From assembly GCA_013397865.1 (NCBI GenBank), contig VZTI01000687.1, positions 81,913 through 145,912 of the forward strand: DNA of 64,000 nucleotides, written 5' to 3'. Under the pieces are notes generated by a model. That model was not told the origin of the DNA. It made no database searches and saw nothing but the letters and a program-made list of their open reading frames with translations. Made by a program: the position numbers and the translations under genes. This document shows, one piece after another, positions 1 to 12,234 of the stretch. The stretch comes from Struthidea cinerea. Taxonomy: Eukaryota > Chordata > Aves > Passeriformes > Corcoracidae. Within the stretch, counting starts at the first letter, position 1; every line of letters starts with the position of its first letter.

Positions 1-3000
1 CTAAGACTGCTTGCTCCTCTAAGGGAAATCCCCACTGGCCAATTAATTTAGTTTGTGGCCCCTGCCTCCCTTGCCCCGAGCTGCAGAAGGAAGGAGTTCT
101 GGTGTTGGCTGTGTTGGTATTAGTGCCCAAATAGGTGCAGAGAGCTTGTCAGTAATACATATAAAAGCACATACTAAAAACGAGTGACTAAATTGCCTTT
201 CACATTTCCTGGAGTCATAGTAGTTTGCAAGTCATTTGCATATGGAAGGACAGCTGCACGCAGGTATCTGACCCAGTAAATGGAATAGTTTCCTCAATGT
301 CTTGGGCACACTTCTTTCATGCTTTTTCTCTGAGAAAAGCTATCAAATCTGCCCTGTAAAAGACAGCCTAATGTTCAGATTTTTTTCATTACCAGACTCA
401 ATTGTCTTCTGTCTTAATGGCTTTGAAGTGAAGAAAACATTCCATATAAGTCATATAGAAGCCGTATAGAAATTGGAATTCTGGTGTTTTCCTGCAGGTG
501 TGTCTGTGTGTTCCCATTCAGCCTTACAGCAGTTTCCCCACAGCTCAAGTCCAGTGATGTCCTATTGGCATGGTCAGGGTGGTCTGTTTGGCTTAATTGC
601 TGCAAGAGAAATTGATGGATGCTCTTGCAGTTGGGCTGAGTTCTGCTAATGTGTCGAGAGTACATGTGCACACACACACCTACACTCAATAGTTCCAGCC
701 ATATGAGACCAGCACTCCACTGCCTAATTAAATTCATTTACTGGCTGGCAGACACTCCACCTTTCAGTGCCATGTGGATCCTGGTTGTGCTGGAAGAACT
801 TCAGAGCCAGTTGTTTTGTTGTGCGTTAGAGACTGAATTGTTGTGTCCTCATTTAATATGAACTTTGGTATTGTGCTGCATTAGTCAAACACTGCAGGCA
901 GTATTGGGAGAGGGATGATGTGGTTACTTTGGGGGCCTGGGAAATTATTTTTTCAAAATGTAGCAGCAGCAAGATGGACTCTAATAAAACTATTTTCTTG
1001 CCTCTTGCTATGTCATCAGTTATTTTAGTGTTGGACTTGACCAAAGGCTGCTGGGAACCAGCCAGGGCTCTGTCCTCATGCATCCAGAAAAGTGAAAAGC
1101 AGTACGTTTTCTATTTAATATTGGTCACTGATGAAGTGTTATGAGAATATTGCATTCTTCACAAGATGAATCAGTGACCTGAGTAGGAATGGCTTTCCAG
1201 AATCAATGCTTTGATCTGTCAAAGCATCTAGAAAATAACAGTCCTCCTCTGCAGGCAGGTACGAGGAATGCCTTGGGTGGAAAGGTCTATCAGTTCACCC
1301 CATCAGCCACCAGTCAGGTGTTAATCACTGGGTAAAGTTGTCTTGAAATATTCTGAAGGCAGCTTTGAACCTCTGCTGCTCAGGCCACAAAGAGGGGTTT
1401 CGGCCTCCTTGGAGCTGACTCAACTCTTGATACCCAGGTGTCTCCTGAGCCAGTTGGTTTCCTAATCACAGAATTGCTATGTTGGCGTTTGCAGACTGAG
1501 TAGGTTCACACTATCAGGACTCTGTAGCTTATTCCCCATGCAGAAAAGGAAGCAAAGCAACACAACAGAAATAAAAGAACAGATTCTAGCAGTTGCTGGT
1601 GTTTTAATACAGAAGGAGAGATTTAAAAATCTAGGGTCGATGACTGGATGTTAATCCTGGAGCTATATTAAATATCAGTTGTATTGAGATCTGAGTCTTT
1701 TGAGACACAACCTTAAAAATTATAACCTTAAAAATATAACAAGGGCAAGCTTCTTGCCCTTTTCTAAAGTGCAGTAATAGGCAGTAATTCTAAAGCAGGT
1801 ATATGGGCATCTGCTTTGGATGCTCCAGTTACAGAATACGGTGCAGGTAGTACATCAACCCTGTCACGAAAGCACAATAGTCAGAATAGAGTCCTTAAGG
1901 CATCACTGTCTCTATTATAAATCAGTAAGAATAATTCATGCTATAGATTTCCCAGTGCTGCAAAGCCTCTTATTCAGCAGAGTAGAAACATATATCACTT
2001 CTTATAGATTTTTATTCCCCTTCTTGGCATGAAACAGACTTAAAAGAATTCTTCAAGAGAACAATGCACAGTACAGACAATTCCCTAAAAACTTTCATAA
2101 AGAGGAGGTGGAATGGAAAGATATTATTTATCTCCAGGATCATTTTAACAGCTCCAGTCACACCTTTGTTATTAAGTTTGGAACATGTTGTGTAGGAGCC
2201 AACAGTAAGCCTGTGTGTGGAGCATACAGGGGCTGTGTCTGGAATCAGGCTGAAAATGCAAATAGGAGTTTCTTTTCTGGTTTGGTTTCTCAACACAAGT
2301 TAGAGCAGCTTGCACCAACTGGTAAAGGCTGCAAAGGGCCATTTTGCCAGCTGGGAGGTGCAAGGGTGTAATAATGCTGCTGGCTCCTTGCCTGTGCCAG
2401 CCACAGGGAGGAGAGTGGCAGAGAAGCCAATGTGTGTCTCAGTGCCACAAACCAGGCTTAAAGACAGCTTGTACCACTTGGGAGCGGGGCATTATGGATC
2501 TGAAGTATCCAAAGGCCTGCCATGAAATATTTATGCTGCAACTTCCTGTATTCTTCATATCGCTTACAAATCCCTAAAATTTCTGGAAACCCCCATTACA
2601 TTGAGCTGATTTAAGTCACAAAGCACTGTCTGATGCACAGTTCTCTAGGTTCTGATAAATGGCCTTGGGAGTGAAGGAGTTAACTGACCATCATCAATTA
2701 CAGCATCAGAGGGGGTGATTAGGACTGAAATTGCAGGGAGGTTTTTAATTTAGCAGAGTAGAGGAGACTCCCCCAGCTTAGCCAAGCTCATCAGATCATA
2801 CACGTCTTCCTGCTTCATCCGCTTACCACGTGCTGCCACTCAGGGCTATTGTGCATGGAGAGGGCACCGAGCAGACTCCAGGATATTATATTATTCCCTT
2901 GTCCAGAAATCCACCTGAGGCTCACTGATGCTCTGCCTGCCACACAAGTGCCTAGCGTGCAAAATTCCCAAAGACCCCAACTCGGGAATCAATCAGCAAA

Positions 3001-3765
3001 TTACGTGAAGGAAAAAATGGCAAAGTTTAAAGCTTGATATGACCTAATTTGTCTGGCTTTTTTTTTATTTTGCTAGTGAAGTAGGTAGGTCTACTTCTAG
3101 GAGTAAAGATACGTACAGGCTTGTGTTAGGATCAGGATGAATCGATTGTATACTTGTATTTTGTCTGCCTCTGTGTGTATTCAACACTAAATAAAGCATA
3201 TGGAGTGCAATGTATAGAGTGCTTTAACTTCTCTGCTCTGTTTTCCTGGTAGAATTGATTACCTGGGATGCTTTGGTCATTGCCCTGGGAAAAGGGTGGC
3301 AGGCCATGAAGAGTCACAGGAGGGAGGAAGTGAAAGGGCTTTATAGCCCTGACATGAAGCTTTTTGGGGAGCTGCAGTCACAGGCTGCCGGTGGGATGAG
3401 CCTCCTCTGCTTGCTGGGACCCTCTTGGTCCCCCTGGGGCTGCTCTGTTCCCGGGATTGGGGGTACCAGCTCTACCCTGGGACTGGCTTGGCACATGCTG
3501 CTTCTCAGGGCTATGAAATGCAGGAGAAAAACATCCCTGACGTGTACCCAGCCCAATGGTTTTTATCTACTCTTTGTATTTCTGGTTTCTACTGCTGTTA
3601 CCATTTTCCTTGAGTATTTTGCCTCTGGATTTTAGAAAATTTTGGAGTTTGTAGGACAAACTGCAAGTGGACCCTATTTATAGAAGCAGACTTCACGTTC
3701 CTCATGTGGATGGGAGAAAAGGGGAAAGGAGGACAGCAGTAATCCAGCTAGAAAATATTCAGGAT
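1..3765. other. Non-coding unique DNA, no gene seen
   Basis: Mixed-composition single-copy DNA. Stops occur in every frame and no open frame resembles a known protein family. A short CA run lies near 669-679, an octamer-like ATTTGCAT at 234-241, and a perfect 9-bp inverted repeat at 1206-1227 (listed separately). An open frame of 126 codons at 3255-3635 overlaps a 71-codon frame on the other strand and has no recognisable domain. I see no promoter, splice-framed exon or RNA gene. Confidence 0.65.
1206..1227. repeat. Perfect 9-bp inverted repeat with TCF-like core
   Basis: ATGCTTTGA (1206-1214) and TCAAAGCAT (1219-1227) are exact reverse complements separated by four bases (TCTG). The left arm plus two spacer bases reads CTTTGATC (1209-1216), which matches the LEF/TCF consensus. 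This could be a small stem-loop or a paired binding site, and a chance palindrome is also possible. Confidence 0.5.
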
Positions 3766-3806
3766 GGGCCTGACTCAAAATTCAAAGGGAATTGGGCTTT
3801 GGTGAT
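3766..3806. repeat. Collapsed palindromic (MITE-like) relic
   Basis: GGGCCTGACTCAAA at the left and ATTGGGCTTTGGTGAT at the right resemble the two ends of a palindromic repeat common in turtles, crocodilians and birds. As I remember it, that repeat starts GGGCCTGATCCAAAG and ends CTTTGGATCAGGCCC. The centre of the palindrome seems to be deleted, leaving about 41 bp. The family name is not certain. Confidence 0.35.
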
Positions 3807-5680
3807 GTAAAGGTAAATTTTTAGCTGCTTTTGCATTTTGAAGTCTCGAAACAAACCCTCTCTTCTAGTGAAAACTTGAGAATAACAAGAATTGGGATCA
3901 GGGAGGTGCTGGTGCAGCATTAGCTATGCAGAAGCAGTGGGAAGCAGCAGCCCCTTGTGCTCCTTCCCTTGGGTTTTGTTGCTTGTAATGTTGTAGAGCT
4001 CCTGCCACTGAGGCTGGAGTTTTCTATATGATCATGTAATTAAAGATTGTGCATAGTGTGCAGGCATATGGAGGCTAAAACAGTTGCCCGTGAAGCACTC
4101 AGCAGCATTTTGTGTGGTGTTTGACAAACCATTTTTATTTTGATTTTTGTTAATATGGCACTTTGTGCAATCACGGAGACACTTAGCATAGAACATCAGT
4201 CACCTGTGTAATCCTAATGAACTCATGTAAATGGAAATAAGGGGCTTCTGAAGACTATTAACAATGAGGTGCCATGATGCTGGAGGAGACTTGGCAGCCC
4301 TCTCAGCCCACCCCTGATTTTGAAATGTGAGAGCGTAGCTTTTCCCTTTGCTGAGGAAGAATAATCAGACCTAGTCCTTGAAATGGTCTGTAGTGAAGCA
4401 ATGGGTATTTTAACTCCAGGGCTATCGTCTTCACTCAAGCAAATTCCCATTGATTTCAGAGGAGTTATGCCTGAATACAGAGAAGTGCAGGCCTTGAGTA
4501 AGCCTTGGTGTGACCTGCTTCTCTTGTGTTTCTTCTCCAGCCCACAGTAGCTGTGAATTGCTGTGTTATTAATACAATAATTTGGATATATTTATTATTG
4601 TCAGTTCCCCCTGTGTGCTAAAATCCACATTATTCATATAAGGCAACTGGAAAGGAAAATATGCCTCCCAAACCTGAGAGCAGCCAGTGGGGCCTCAGTT
4701 GCTTTGCTTTTGGTGTGCTCCGTGCAGTGTCTTTGTATGGTTGTTTCCCTTTGCAATGCTCTTTGTAAAGGTGGAAAGGAGGTCCTTGCTTAGGTAGGTA
4801 GAATTTAGAGCTATTCAAGTCTTTTTGCCCAGGTCTGAGACATCCATTGGATGTGGGAAATTTTACAGCTAGAGGATCTAGAAGTGTTTTCTATGTCAGA
4901 GGTGAAGCATGAATTTTTTGGGAATGGCTATAAAACAGGCTTAATGCAAAGAAGGTTTGTGGGTTGCTAAAGGATCTGAAGTGGAGATCAGAGGTGTGTG
5001 GTGTTTTCTGGAGACTTGGGCCATTTCTTCTTTCCTCTGGCATGTAAACTTACATCGTGTAAGAAAACATGACTGCTTTGTTCTACTGTGCTGTTGGAGA
5101 CCTTGTGGGTCCTCTGCACTTCCCAATGCTCACAGGGGGTTTTGTAGACCCCCCAACGCAGAAGCCACAACATTGCTGGGACTCACCGAGGAGTCTCAGC
5201 GAGTGAGTCTTTGACAGGTCCATGCCCAGAGTTGCTGCTGGCTGTTTTTCAGCTGTCTGCTTCTATTGTAGTCTGCCTTGATGCCCTGAGAGCTACTGCA
5301 TGTCACAGCTCTGGTGTGATGTGTGCACCAGCTGCTTGTCCAGACCTGTCACATTTTGTGGATTTTTTTGGGCTGCAACTATATCTGTGCTGCTGTTGTG
5401 TAGGAGGGAGTTGCACCCTGGGCTAAAGTCAGCAGGGACCTCTCTGTGCAGGTTGATGTTGTGTATTTGGAGAAAGCTCCCTGGGCACCAATATTTCTGC
5501 AGAGGGACAAGAAGGGAAAGAAGCCACAGCGTGCCCAAAACAACTTGAAAGGGTGTTTCTACAAGGGCAGCCTCACAGAGATTGCTCCCTCAGAGCATTA
5601 ATGTACAATGAAAAGTAGGACTCTAACCCTGGGAACAGGCACATCTCACGCTGTTTAATGTCAGTGATGCTCAGGCAGTG
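3807..5680. other. Non-coding unique DNA, no gene seen
   Basis: Unique sequence containing only the palindromic relic at 4430-4492 (listed separately). Several short open frames at 4941-5548 overlap one another on both strands without any recognisable domain, which is the pattern of chance frames in locally G+C-richer DNA. A TTA microsatellite of about five units lies just beyond the end, near 5688-5702. Confidence 0.65.
4430..4492. repeat. Ancient palindromic (MITE-like) relic
   Basis: The segment reads ACTCAAGCAAATTCCCATTG, then ATTTCAGAGGAGTTATGCCT and GAATACAGAGAAGTGCAGG. The two sides are degenerate reverse complements around the TTGATTTCA centre (CTCAAGCAAATTCCCA against GGAGTTATGCCTGA). 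This is the structure of an old fold-back repeat seen widely in sauropsids, whose remembered form has ACTCCCATTGACTTCAATGG at its centre. Divergence is high, so insertion is ancient. Confidence 0.55.
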
Positions 5681-6226
5681 GTATCAATTATTATTATTAT
5701 TAATCCTAAAATAGATTATAAAAGAAAAAAAAATGAAGCTGCTGTCTGAAAATTCAGCTAATTGTGGCAGAAAGTCAAGCTGTAGTTGTTCTTCAATTTG
5801 AGAGTAGCCCAAATCAAACGAAAGAAATTTTGTGAGCCTGTTGAGGATCCTGGTCTGAGCCCTGCTGAATTCAGGGGGACTGTTAGAAAGATTTTGGGCA
5901 GATTGCAAGACAGCGACCTAATGAATATTTTTATGTTGGAAAGGATTTTTGCACCTCAGTTTGCTGAATTGATTAATACTTGCATTTTCTAGTACCAGCA
6001 TTTAAAATATCCTATACATTTTTCATCTTTTCTAATTTATCTTATTAGGAAAAATGGGCAAATAACAAATACGTGAATATATAATGTTATACTCTAATAT
6101 AAGCTGTATGCTGTCTTCAATAATGAATGTTGTTGACTACAGTAATTAAGTATGATTCCAGCTCCAAACAGTTATTTACTTGTCAATATTAGTGAATCGG
6201 GTTCATCTAAAACTGCAGGCAGTTTT

Positions 6227-6245
6227 CTGTTTACTATATAAACAG
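6227..6245. promoter_or_regulatory. Inverted forkhead-like motif pair (candidate)
   Basis: CTGTTTA (6227-6233) and TAAACAG (6239-6245) are exact reverse complements five bases apart. Each contains the TGTTTA core of forkhead (FOX) binding sites. In AT-rich DNA such a pair can easily arise by chance, so this is only a candidate. Confidence 0.2.
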
Positions 6246-8035
6246 TAATTGTTTAAGTATTTGCTAAAATATTGTGTAAGTCTAAAATCAGGATTGCAAG
6301 TGGATTTCAATAACCTAGTTAATCTACTTTAATTTTGGAATTCTCTCTCTGCATGGGAAGAGAAATATGAAAAGTAATTTCATCTCTGTATAGTTGATTT
6401 AATTGTATGTACTTTTGATGGATTAAGTTTCCAGTTAATTGTGGAAAATGCAACAACAATATTATAAAAAGAGGTTTAAAATAAAACAATTGCTGTCTGC
6501 TTTGCATGCTTTTTTTAAAAAATGTTTAACATTATTAATTTTACAATGGTAATTTATAAATATTAGTTACATCTTCCCACTTAAACCCCCCCAATGGCTG
6601 ATTTTAATCATACTTATTGATATTATCTATGTAATTATTTTTCATTATGCAAATATGTTTCAATTGCTGTGTAATAATGTGATGGAAACAGTTTTCAGTG
6701 CTTTAAAACACTTGCTTAACTAAATCCAGGAGACAACAGAAAACTGGTGTGAAAACCAGAAAAAATTGGGCAAAGATTTTTTTTTTTGAATAGCAACAGT
6801 AGTTTTATATCAGTAATATTTAACATTTTGAAATCACCTGAAAATTCAGTAAGCTATGACAAATGAATGAGCAGTAATGACAGTTTAAGCTTCTTAAATA
6901 ATGATCTTTAGTAATGTTACTTTCTATCCTTAGTTAAAAATGACACTAGATTAAATACTGATTGCTAGTAAGTGGCATGTTTTGTTACTTTGTATATTTG
7001 CAAAACATGTAAATAACAAGCTTCTACTTCATGTACATTTCTTAAAACATTGAGGGTGTCTTTTCCCAGAGAGAAGCGATATCCAGTGCGACAAGATTCT
7101 GAAAAGTTTATTTGAAAATATAATTGACAGAGCATATTAAAAAAAATGACATTCAAAAATAGAAAGGTTTCATTTTAAGGATTCTTCTGCTTGGAATTTA
7201 AAGTTTGTCAGGAGAAATATAGTTAAGGCGGTTGCTCAGGACAAAATTACAGCATTAGATCTAAGTTTTCTGGCTTTTCAGTGTAACTGTATGATTGTGA
7301 GCTTAAAATAATGTAGGCAATGCTTTCTTTTGTCAGAATAAATTATTATAATTTCTAGTACTTGGTAATTTGCGATTTGTTCTTGGGGGTTTTTGTGTAG
7401 ATAGTTAAACAAGCAAATAAGACAGCTTTGGGGTTTTTGTACAAGGATTGTAATGAATCCAGTGGAGTTTTAGATTTAAAAAAAAGTAAATGGTTATTAC
7501 TCTTGGTGAAAAAAACCCAGAGTTGTTGAAATAATTTATTGGATATATGTTCTCAGTACATTTTTCTTATAAGAGGCTGCTTTAGTGCTTTATTGTTTTG
7601 TTAAAGAAATGTATACTTTTATGTAAAACCCTCCACGTGAAAGTGTTGCTTCAGCCTTTATTGGAACATCACCGTCTGCAGCTACAATTTCAGCCCTAAG
7701 CTTAACTTTTTTTTTTGCAAAGTATGTGGTTTTCATTAAACCTGTAATTAGTATAATTAATAATTATTCCCTAATTGAAACGCAGGTTAACAAACTTCCA
7801 TATGTAAAAAGTAAAGGGGGGAAAAATGTCATTCATTCACACTGGGCTTTATAAGCCTATAAAACTCTTCAAAGGACTTCAAGATATCAAGCAATCTTTT
7901 ATTCAGCTAAACCTACCCCCCACCTTCCCTCTTACACACACTTAAATACGCAGTATGCTCACAGCTTGGAAAAAAGCAAGAAAAGCCTTAATGGATCACT
8001 GATTTTAACCAAAGAGGTAGGTATGTATTCCATAT

Positions 8036-8055
8036 AAATGGTTTCCAAACCATTT
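8036..8055. repeat. Perfect 9-bp inverted repeat
   Basis: AAATGGTTT (8036-8044) and AAACCATTT (8047-8055) are exact reverse complements separated by CC. No repeat family is recognised. It lies about 40 bp upstream of a segment (8090-8280) with an unusual local cluster of CpGs for this AT-rich block. Confidence 0.45.
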
Positions 8056-9406
8056 TGGTGTTAGTATTAATAATATTCATCAAATGCAAACAAGCGTCTG
8101 GGCGCTATAGAAAGCGAAGCTTTCAGCTGTGCACTTATTAACACAGCTTTTATTTCAAGCTCAAAACATCTAAAACAATTACACTGGAGCAACTGTGTAA
8201 TTTGCTCCTTTCTTTGCTACACAGGTATAGCCTTGTAGACAGAGGCTAATAAAGATTTAGGGGTAAAGTGGTGAGTTGAGGTCCAAATTTTGTTCGTCTT
8301 TATGCCCGTGAGTAATTAAACCAAATGAATAGACTGAGACAACATCAGGAGAGGTATTCACATGTGCATAGGTTGCAGTGCCCAGTTCGAGTTAGATACT
8401 TTACAACTGATGTAATAAATCAAAGAACAAAATAGTTATTTCCCAATTTACCGTGACACAGATATCTCGTCATCACCCTGGTTATATGTACCTTTAAGAA
8501 GTGGTGAATGCTAAAAATCTATTTGGCTATGTCAGTGAAACACAGCTAACACAGCAGGAAATATTCCTTTGTCTTTTTTTTAATATAAAATCACTTGTCA
8601 AGATATTTGCTCATATTAGAAACCAAATAATTTCCATCTGGAACTGAGGTTCAGAATTTCGTACCTAGGACATGACTATTCGTTTTTAAGTGGTTGCTTA
8701 CTTAAATAATTTAAAATATTTTGATGTTGGGGATAATTTATATTCTTAAAAAAAACACTAGAAAAGTTCTATATTTAGTTATGTGCTTTGTGAGCTGTTC
8801 ATTTATCTGAAATGTTTATTTGCAGTTTAAAAACAGATATCTTAAAATTTGCACAAAATAATTGTTATTTATATTGGGTAAGTCTGAAATGCAGGTATAG
8901 ACACCCTCAATGCACATTTTTTCTGCAGTCATTTGGAAGTGATGGAGTTATTTGTTCAGAAATATTTCTTCAGTAAGTTTTCTCTGCATTTAAAACCACA
9001 ACACTGAGCTGAAATTTAACATTACGGTAAACTAAACACTAAAGTGTTCCCTTAATATCAAACTTTAATTTTAAAGTAGTAACAAGTCATGGAGAAATTG
9101 CCGCTGTGAGGTCCAGCGGTGTGCACGGAAACATTATAAGCTCTGCTTTCATAATGCTGCCTTTCAAAATCAGTTATCTGTAGTTATCTTAAAATCTGAG
9201 TGCTTTCCAGAACACCAGATTTAAAGCTTCTCGGCAGAATATACTGTTTCAATCAGATAGTTTTATAGAGTGCACGTTAACAAAAATCCTTACAATTCCC
9301 TGTTATCTTTGTCCTTTTTTAAATGGGAGAGAGAATGCGGAGGATAATGGCTTATGCTTGAATGCAGTTCAATGTATTTTGTGTTTTATTGATAAATGTA
9401 TGCATC

Positions 9407-9426
9407 TATATATATATATATATATA
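9407..9426. repeat. (TA)10 microsatellite
   Basis: Ten uninterrupted TA dinucleotides. A simple sequence repeat, likely polymorphic in length. Confidence 0.95.
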
Positions 9427-11930
9427 AGAACAGGCAGAGGTATGTGTTTATTTGTTATTAAGTTAGAAAAAGCTGTTACAGTTCCCTCACCAAGATTTAG
9501 CAAGTTTGTCCTACTTGCACATTACTGATAAATATCAAATCCAGCTCAAATAATAATCAAATTCTCAGGGTGACTGAAACATATCATTTCCTAGCTTAAT
9601 ATGTCTAAACAGGTACAGATGTATTAAAAAAAAAATCTAAAAACCTCACTGTCCCTTCAGCTTCCCTGCTGATGCCTGTCAACTATTTAAAACAATTTTT
9701 AAGCTGCAGCTGGGATTGCAGAGAGAGCAAAAGCTCTTTTCAATTACAGATGATCAGTGAGAACTGTGACATGGTGGTCAAGCTTCTCTTAACTCTTAAG
9801 GGTGTCCTTCATAGCTCACAAATATGTTCAAACACTCAAAAGTGTTTGAGATGCACACTGGTGGTAGGGGGGAGTCATATCTCTGTTAGTACTGGAGTTT
9901 TTCAGAGTTGCTGACAGGTGATACCCACTTCTATCGCTGAATCCACACACTGCATTACAAACTGGGGACCAAAATGGAGATTTATTGCATCTACAGGAAC
10001 CTCATGGATAGCAGCAGTTTCTATTTTTATTTCTTGATCTTACTGCAAAAGTTTGTAGTGTGTGCTTGTTATGGACTTGAAACTTGTTTCACAGAATGGC
10101 AAATATCTAATAGCTAGAAAATTGGTAGTATGGTCTAGTCATGCCACTTAGAGATGTGTGTTCTCTAAAAATCAATACAATAAACTTGCTTTTTCATTAT
10201 CTGGCCAGTAAAGTGTTCTGTCTCAATAGGATTTCGTTTACACTGGGTAGGTCACCCAGGAGAGTAACAGACCTCTTAGTTAACGACTACATTTTGCTTT
10301 GATTCTTAATTTGTGAGTAATTATAAAATATGCTTAAGTATTAGTTTTCTATATGAACCTAGCACAAATGCACTTGAATGCATCTCTTGCATAGATTTTT
10401 TTTCTCACCTGAACTGTAAAGATATGGTTTTTAATTTAAGGGTATAAGTTTAATCTATTTTTATTTGTAGATGGAAATATTCAAACAAAATAGACAAATT
10501 TCAGACAAAATCTCTGAATACCCAGAATAAGGCATTTTTTTCTCCTTCTGGTTCAGTTTCCCTAATTTCTTTTATGGAGTAATTTTAATAGACTAGGTCA
10601 GTCTGACAAAAGTATTCTGCAAAGTAAATTAACTACATTTTTGTGGCAATACAGAGATCTCATAAAGGGCTGAATCTTCCAGCATTTTTCCTTGTAAGGA
10701 AAGTAAGGTCATATATGTGTGAATTTGCTCTTGTGCCAGAGTTGGAATGCGTAGGTAGGATACATATGCACATATTTCAAGTACTGGAAAATAAATCAAT
10801 GTAAAATAGCAATTATTTAAGGTAGGGCATAGTCTTGGCATATATCTAGGCAGCATTTAGCATCTGTGGGCATTATCATAGCAAAAAAAGTAATATTGGA
10901 AATTAGCTTGGATTAGTTTCACTTGTAAAACTGATCTGAGTGTAAAATACAAGCTTTGAGCCCCAAACCTGTATTTTCCAGTATGCACTGCCAAATCTTC
11001 ACCTTGTGCAGACAAAATGTTTCTGCTTTAGTTGGCAAAACACTTATTTCTACAAGAGGAAGATGTAGCCTACATCAAAAACATTCTGATTGCTTGACAG
11101 CTTTCAGCACTTAACACATCTCTAAGCATGTACTGGAAAACTACTTGGGAGGAGATGTATGTGCATGCATCTTACCCCAAAACACTCTAGAAACTGATTA
11201 ATCTGTTTTGTTAATCAAAGATTTCATCTTCACATTATAGCACAGCCAGATTAGCAAAACTGTGATGGTGGGACACAGGATAATTTGCTAAGTAAAGTCA
11301 AAATTAATGGCAAATAAAATGAGTTTCCCTTTGTGGTTATTTCCAGCCAGCTGCATCCAAATATAAAAGAACTATCAAAGGGAGTAAAATAATCAACCCA
11401 TTAATTATTAACTCTGAACAACTTCAGAAAGCACTTCTTAAACCTCCATTGACATCATCCTGACAGGCTCCTAATCTTGGAAAGTTGTTGGTAAGAGTTG
11501 CATTAGGCTCAGCATGCCACCAATTCTGACTGAACAACTGCAACTCGAGATGTGCTGCAGCAGAGATAGGAACACATGGGACAAACTGCGGTCTCTTAAG
11601 ACATCTGTGAGTAACATTTACAGCACAACATGCTGTATAATTCCCCACGTAGCTCTACCTCTGCTGTCAGCATAATAGAGTTGTCAACAGCCTAATTGCA
11701 AGATGCAATATGTAGGGGGGTCATCCAAAAAAAAGAAATCTCAGTGGAAAGTAACACAAATCAGCTGTCATTTTTATAAAGCTGGACCAACCTTTGGCTA
11801 AACCATTTAAACCTCCAGATTAATCCCTAGATTTATCTTTATAGATTGGGTCAAACTCAAAGTTTGACTGCAGATGAAAGAGGAACTTCAAAACGAAGGC
11901 TCTCATTTATGCCCATTAGACAATGCATTC

Positions 11931-11958
11931 GGCTAATGATCTACAACATACATTAGCC
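11931..11958. repeat. Perfect 8-bp inverted repeat with TAAT cores
   Basis: GGCTAATG (11931-11938) and CATTAGCC (11951-11958) are exact reverse complements separated by 12 bases. Each contains the TAAT core of homeodomain sites. This could be a dimeric homeodomain site, a short stem, or chance. Confidence 0.4.
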
Positions 11959-12223
11959 TGGAAACAGTGGTTTTAAGGCTTAACTGTTGCATCTTTTTTT
12001 CTTTTCATGTTATACTTCAACTTTTATTTCCAGCTTTTATTTCTTAAAACAGTTTTGTCAGAAGGTGAAAATACTTTTTTTTTTAACTGAAGATTTTTTT
12101 TAGTTTCTGCCTGTCCCTTTCTGCCAACTTACATGATTAAACATCTAGTCTAGAAGTTAACTTGGAAAGAGCTTATTTGATTCTGTGGCGCCAGTAGATC
12201 TGTTTATTGCAGAATGTATATGC

Positions 12224-12234
12224 TAAATCAATCA
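12224..12234 (-). promoter_or_regulatory. PBX-HOX-like motif (candidate)
   Basis: The minus strand reads TGATTGATTTA, which fits the composite PBX-HOX consensus TGATTNAT. It lies among other homeodomain-type motifs (CTAAATTAATTTG immediately downstream). A single motif of this length is expected by chance in 64 kb of AT-rich DNA, so the call is weak. Confidence 0.25.

Larger units (their letters stand above)
5681..9660. other. AT-rich non-coding block, candidate conserved elements
   Basis: This block is visibly richer in A+T than the rest of the window, has very few CpGs and contains no open frame above about 75 codons. It holds a (TA)10 microsatellite (9407-9426) and two inverted motif pairs (6227-6245 and 8036-8055). 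There is an E-box CACGTG near 7633 and an isolated CpG-bearing inverted repeat CCGCTG/CAGCGG (9101-9106 and 9114-9119). Such texture is typical of developmental-gene deserts with conserved non-coding elements, but conservation cannot be judged from one sequence. Confidence 0.5.

Noticed and set aside
3255..3635. 126-codon plus-strand frame with a hydrophobic C-terminal stretch
   Set aside because: Hydrophobic tail could mimic a membrane segment, but there is no family match and it overlaps frames on both strands.
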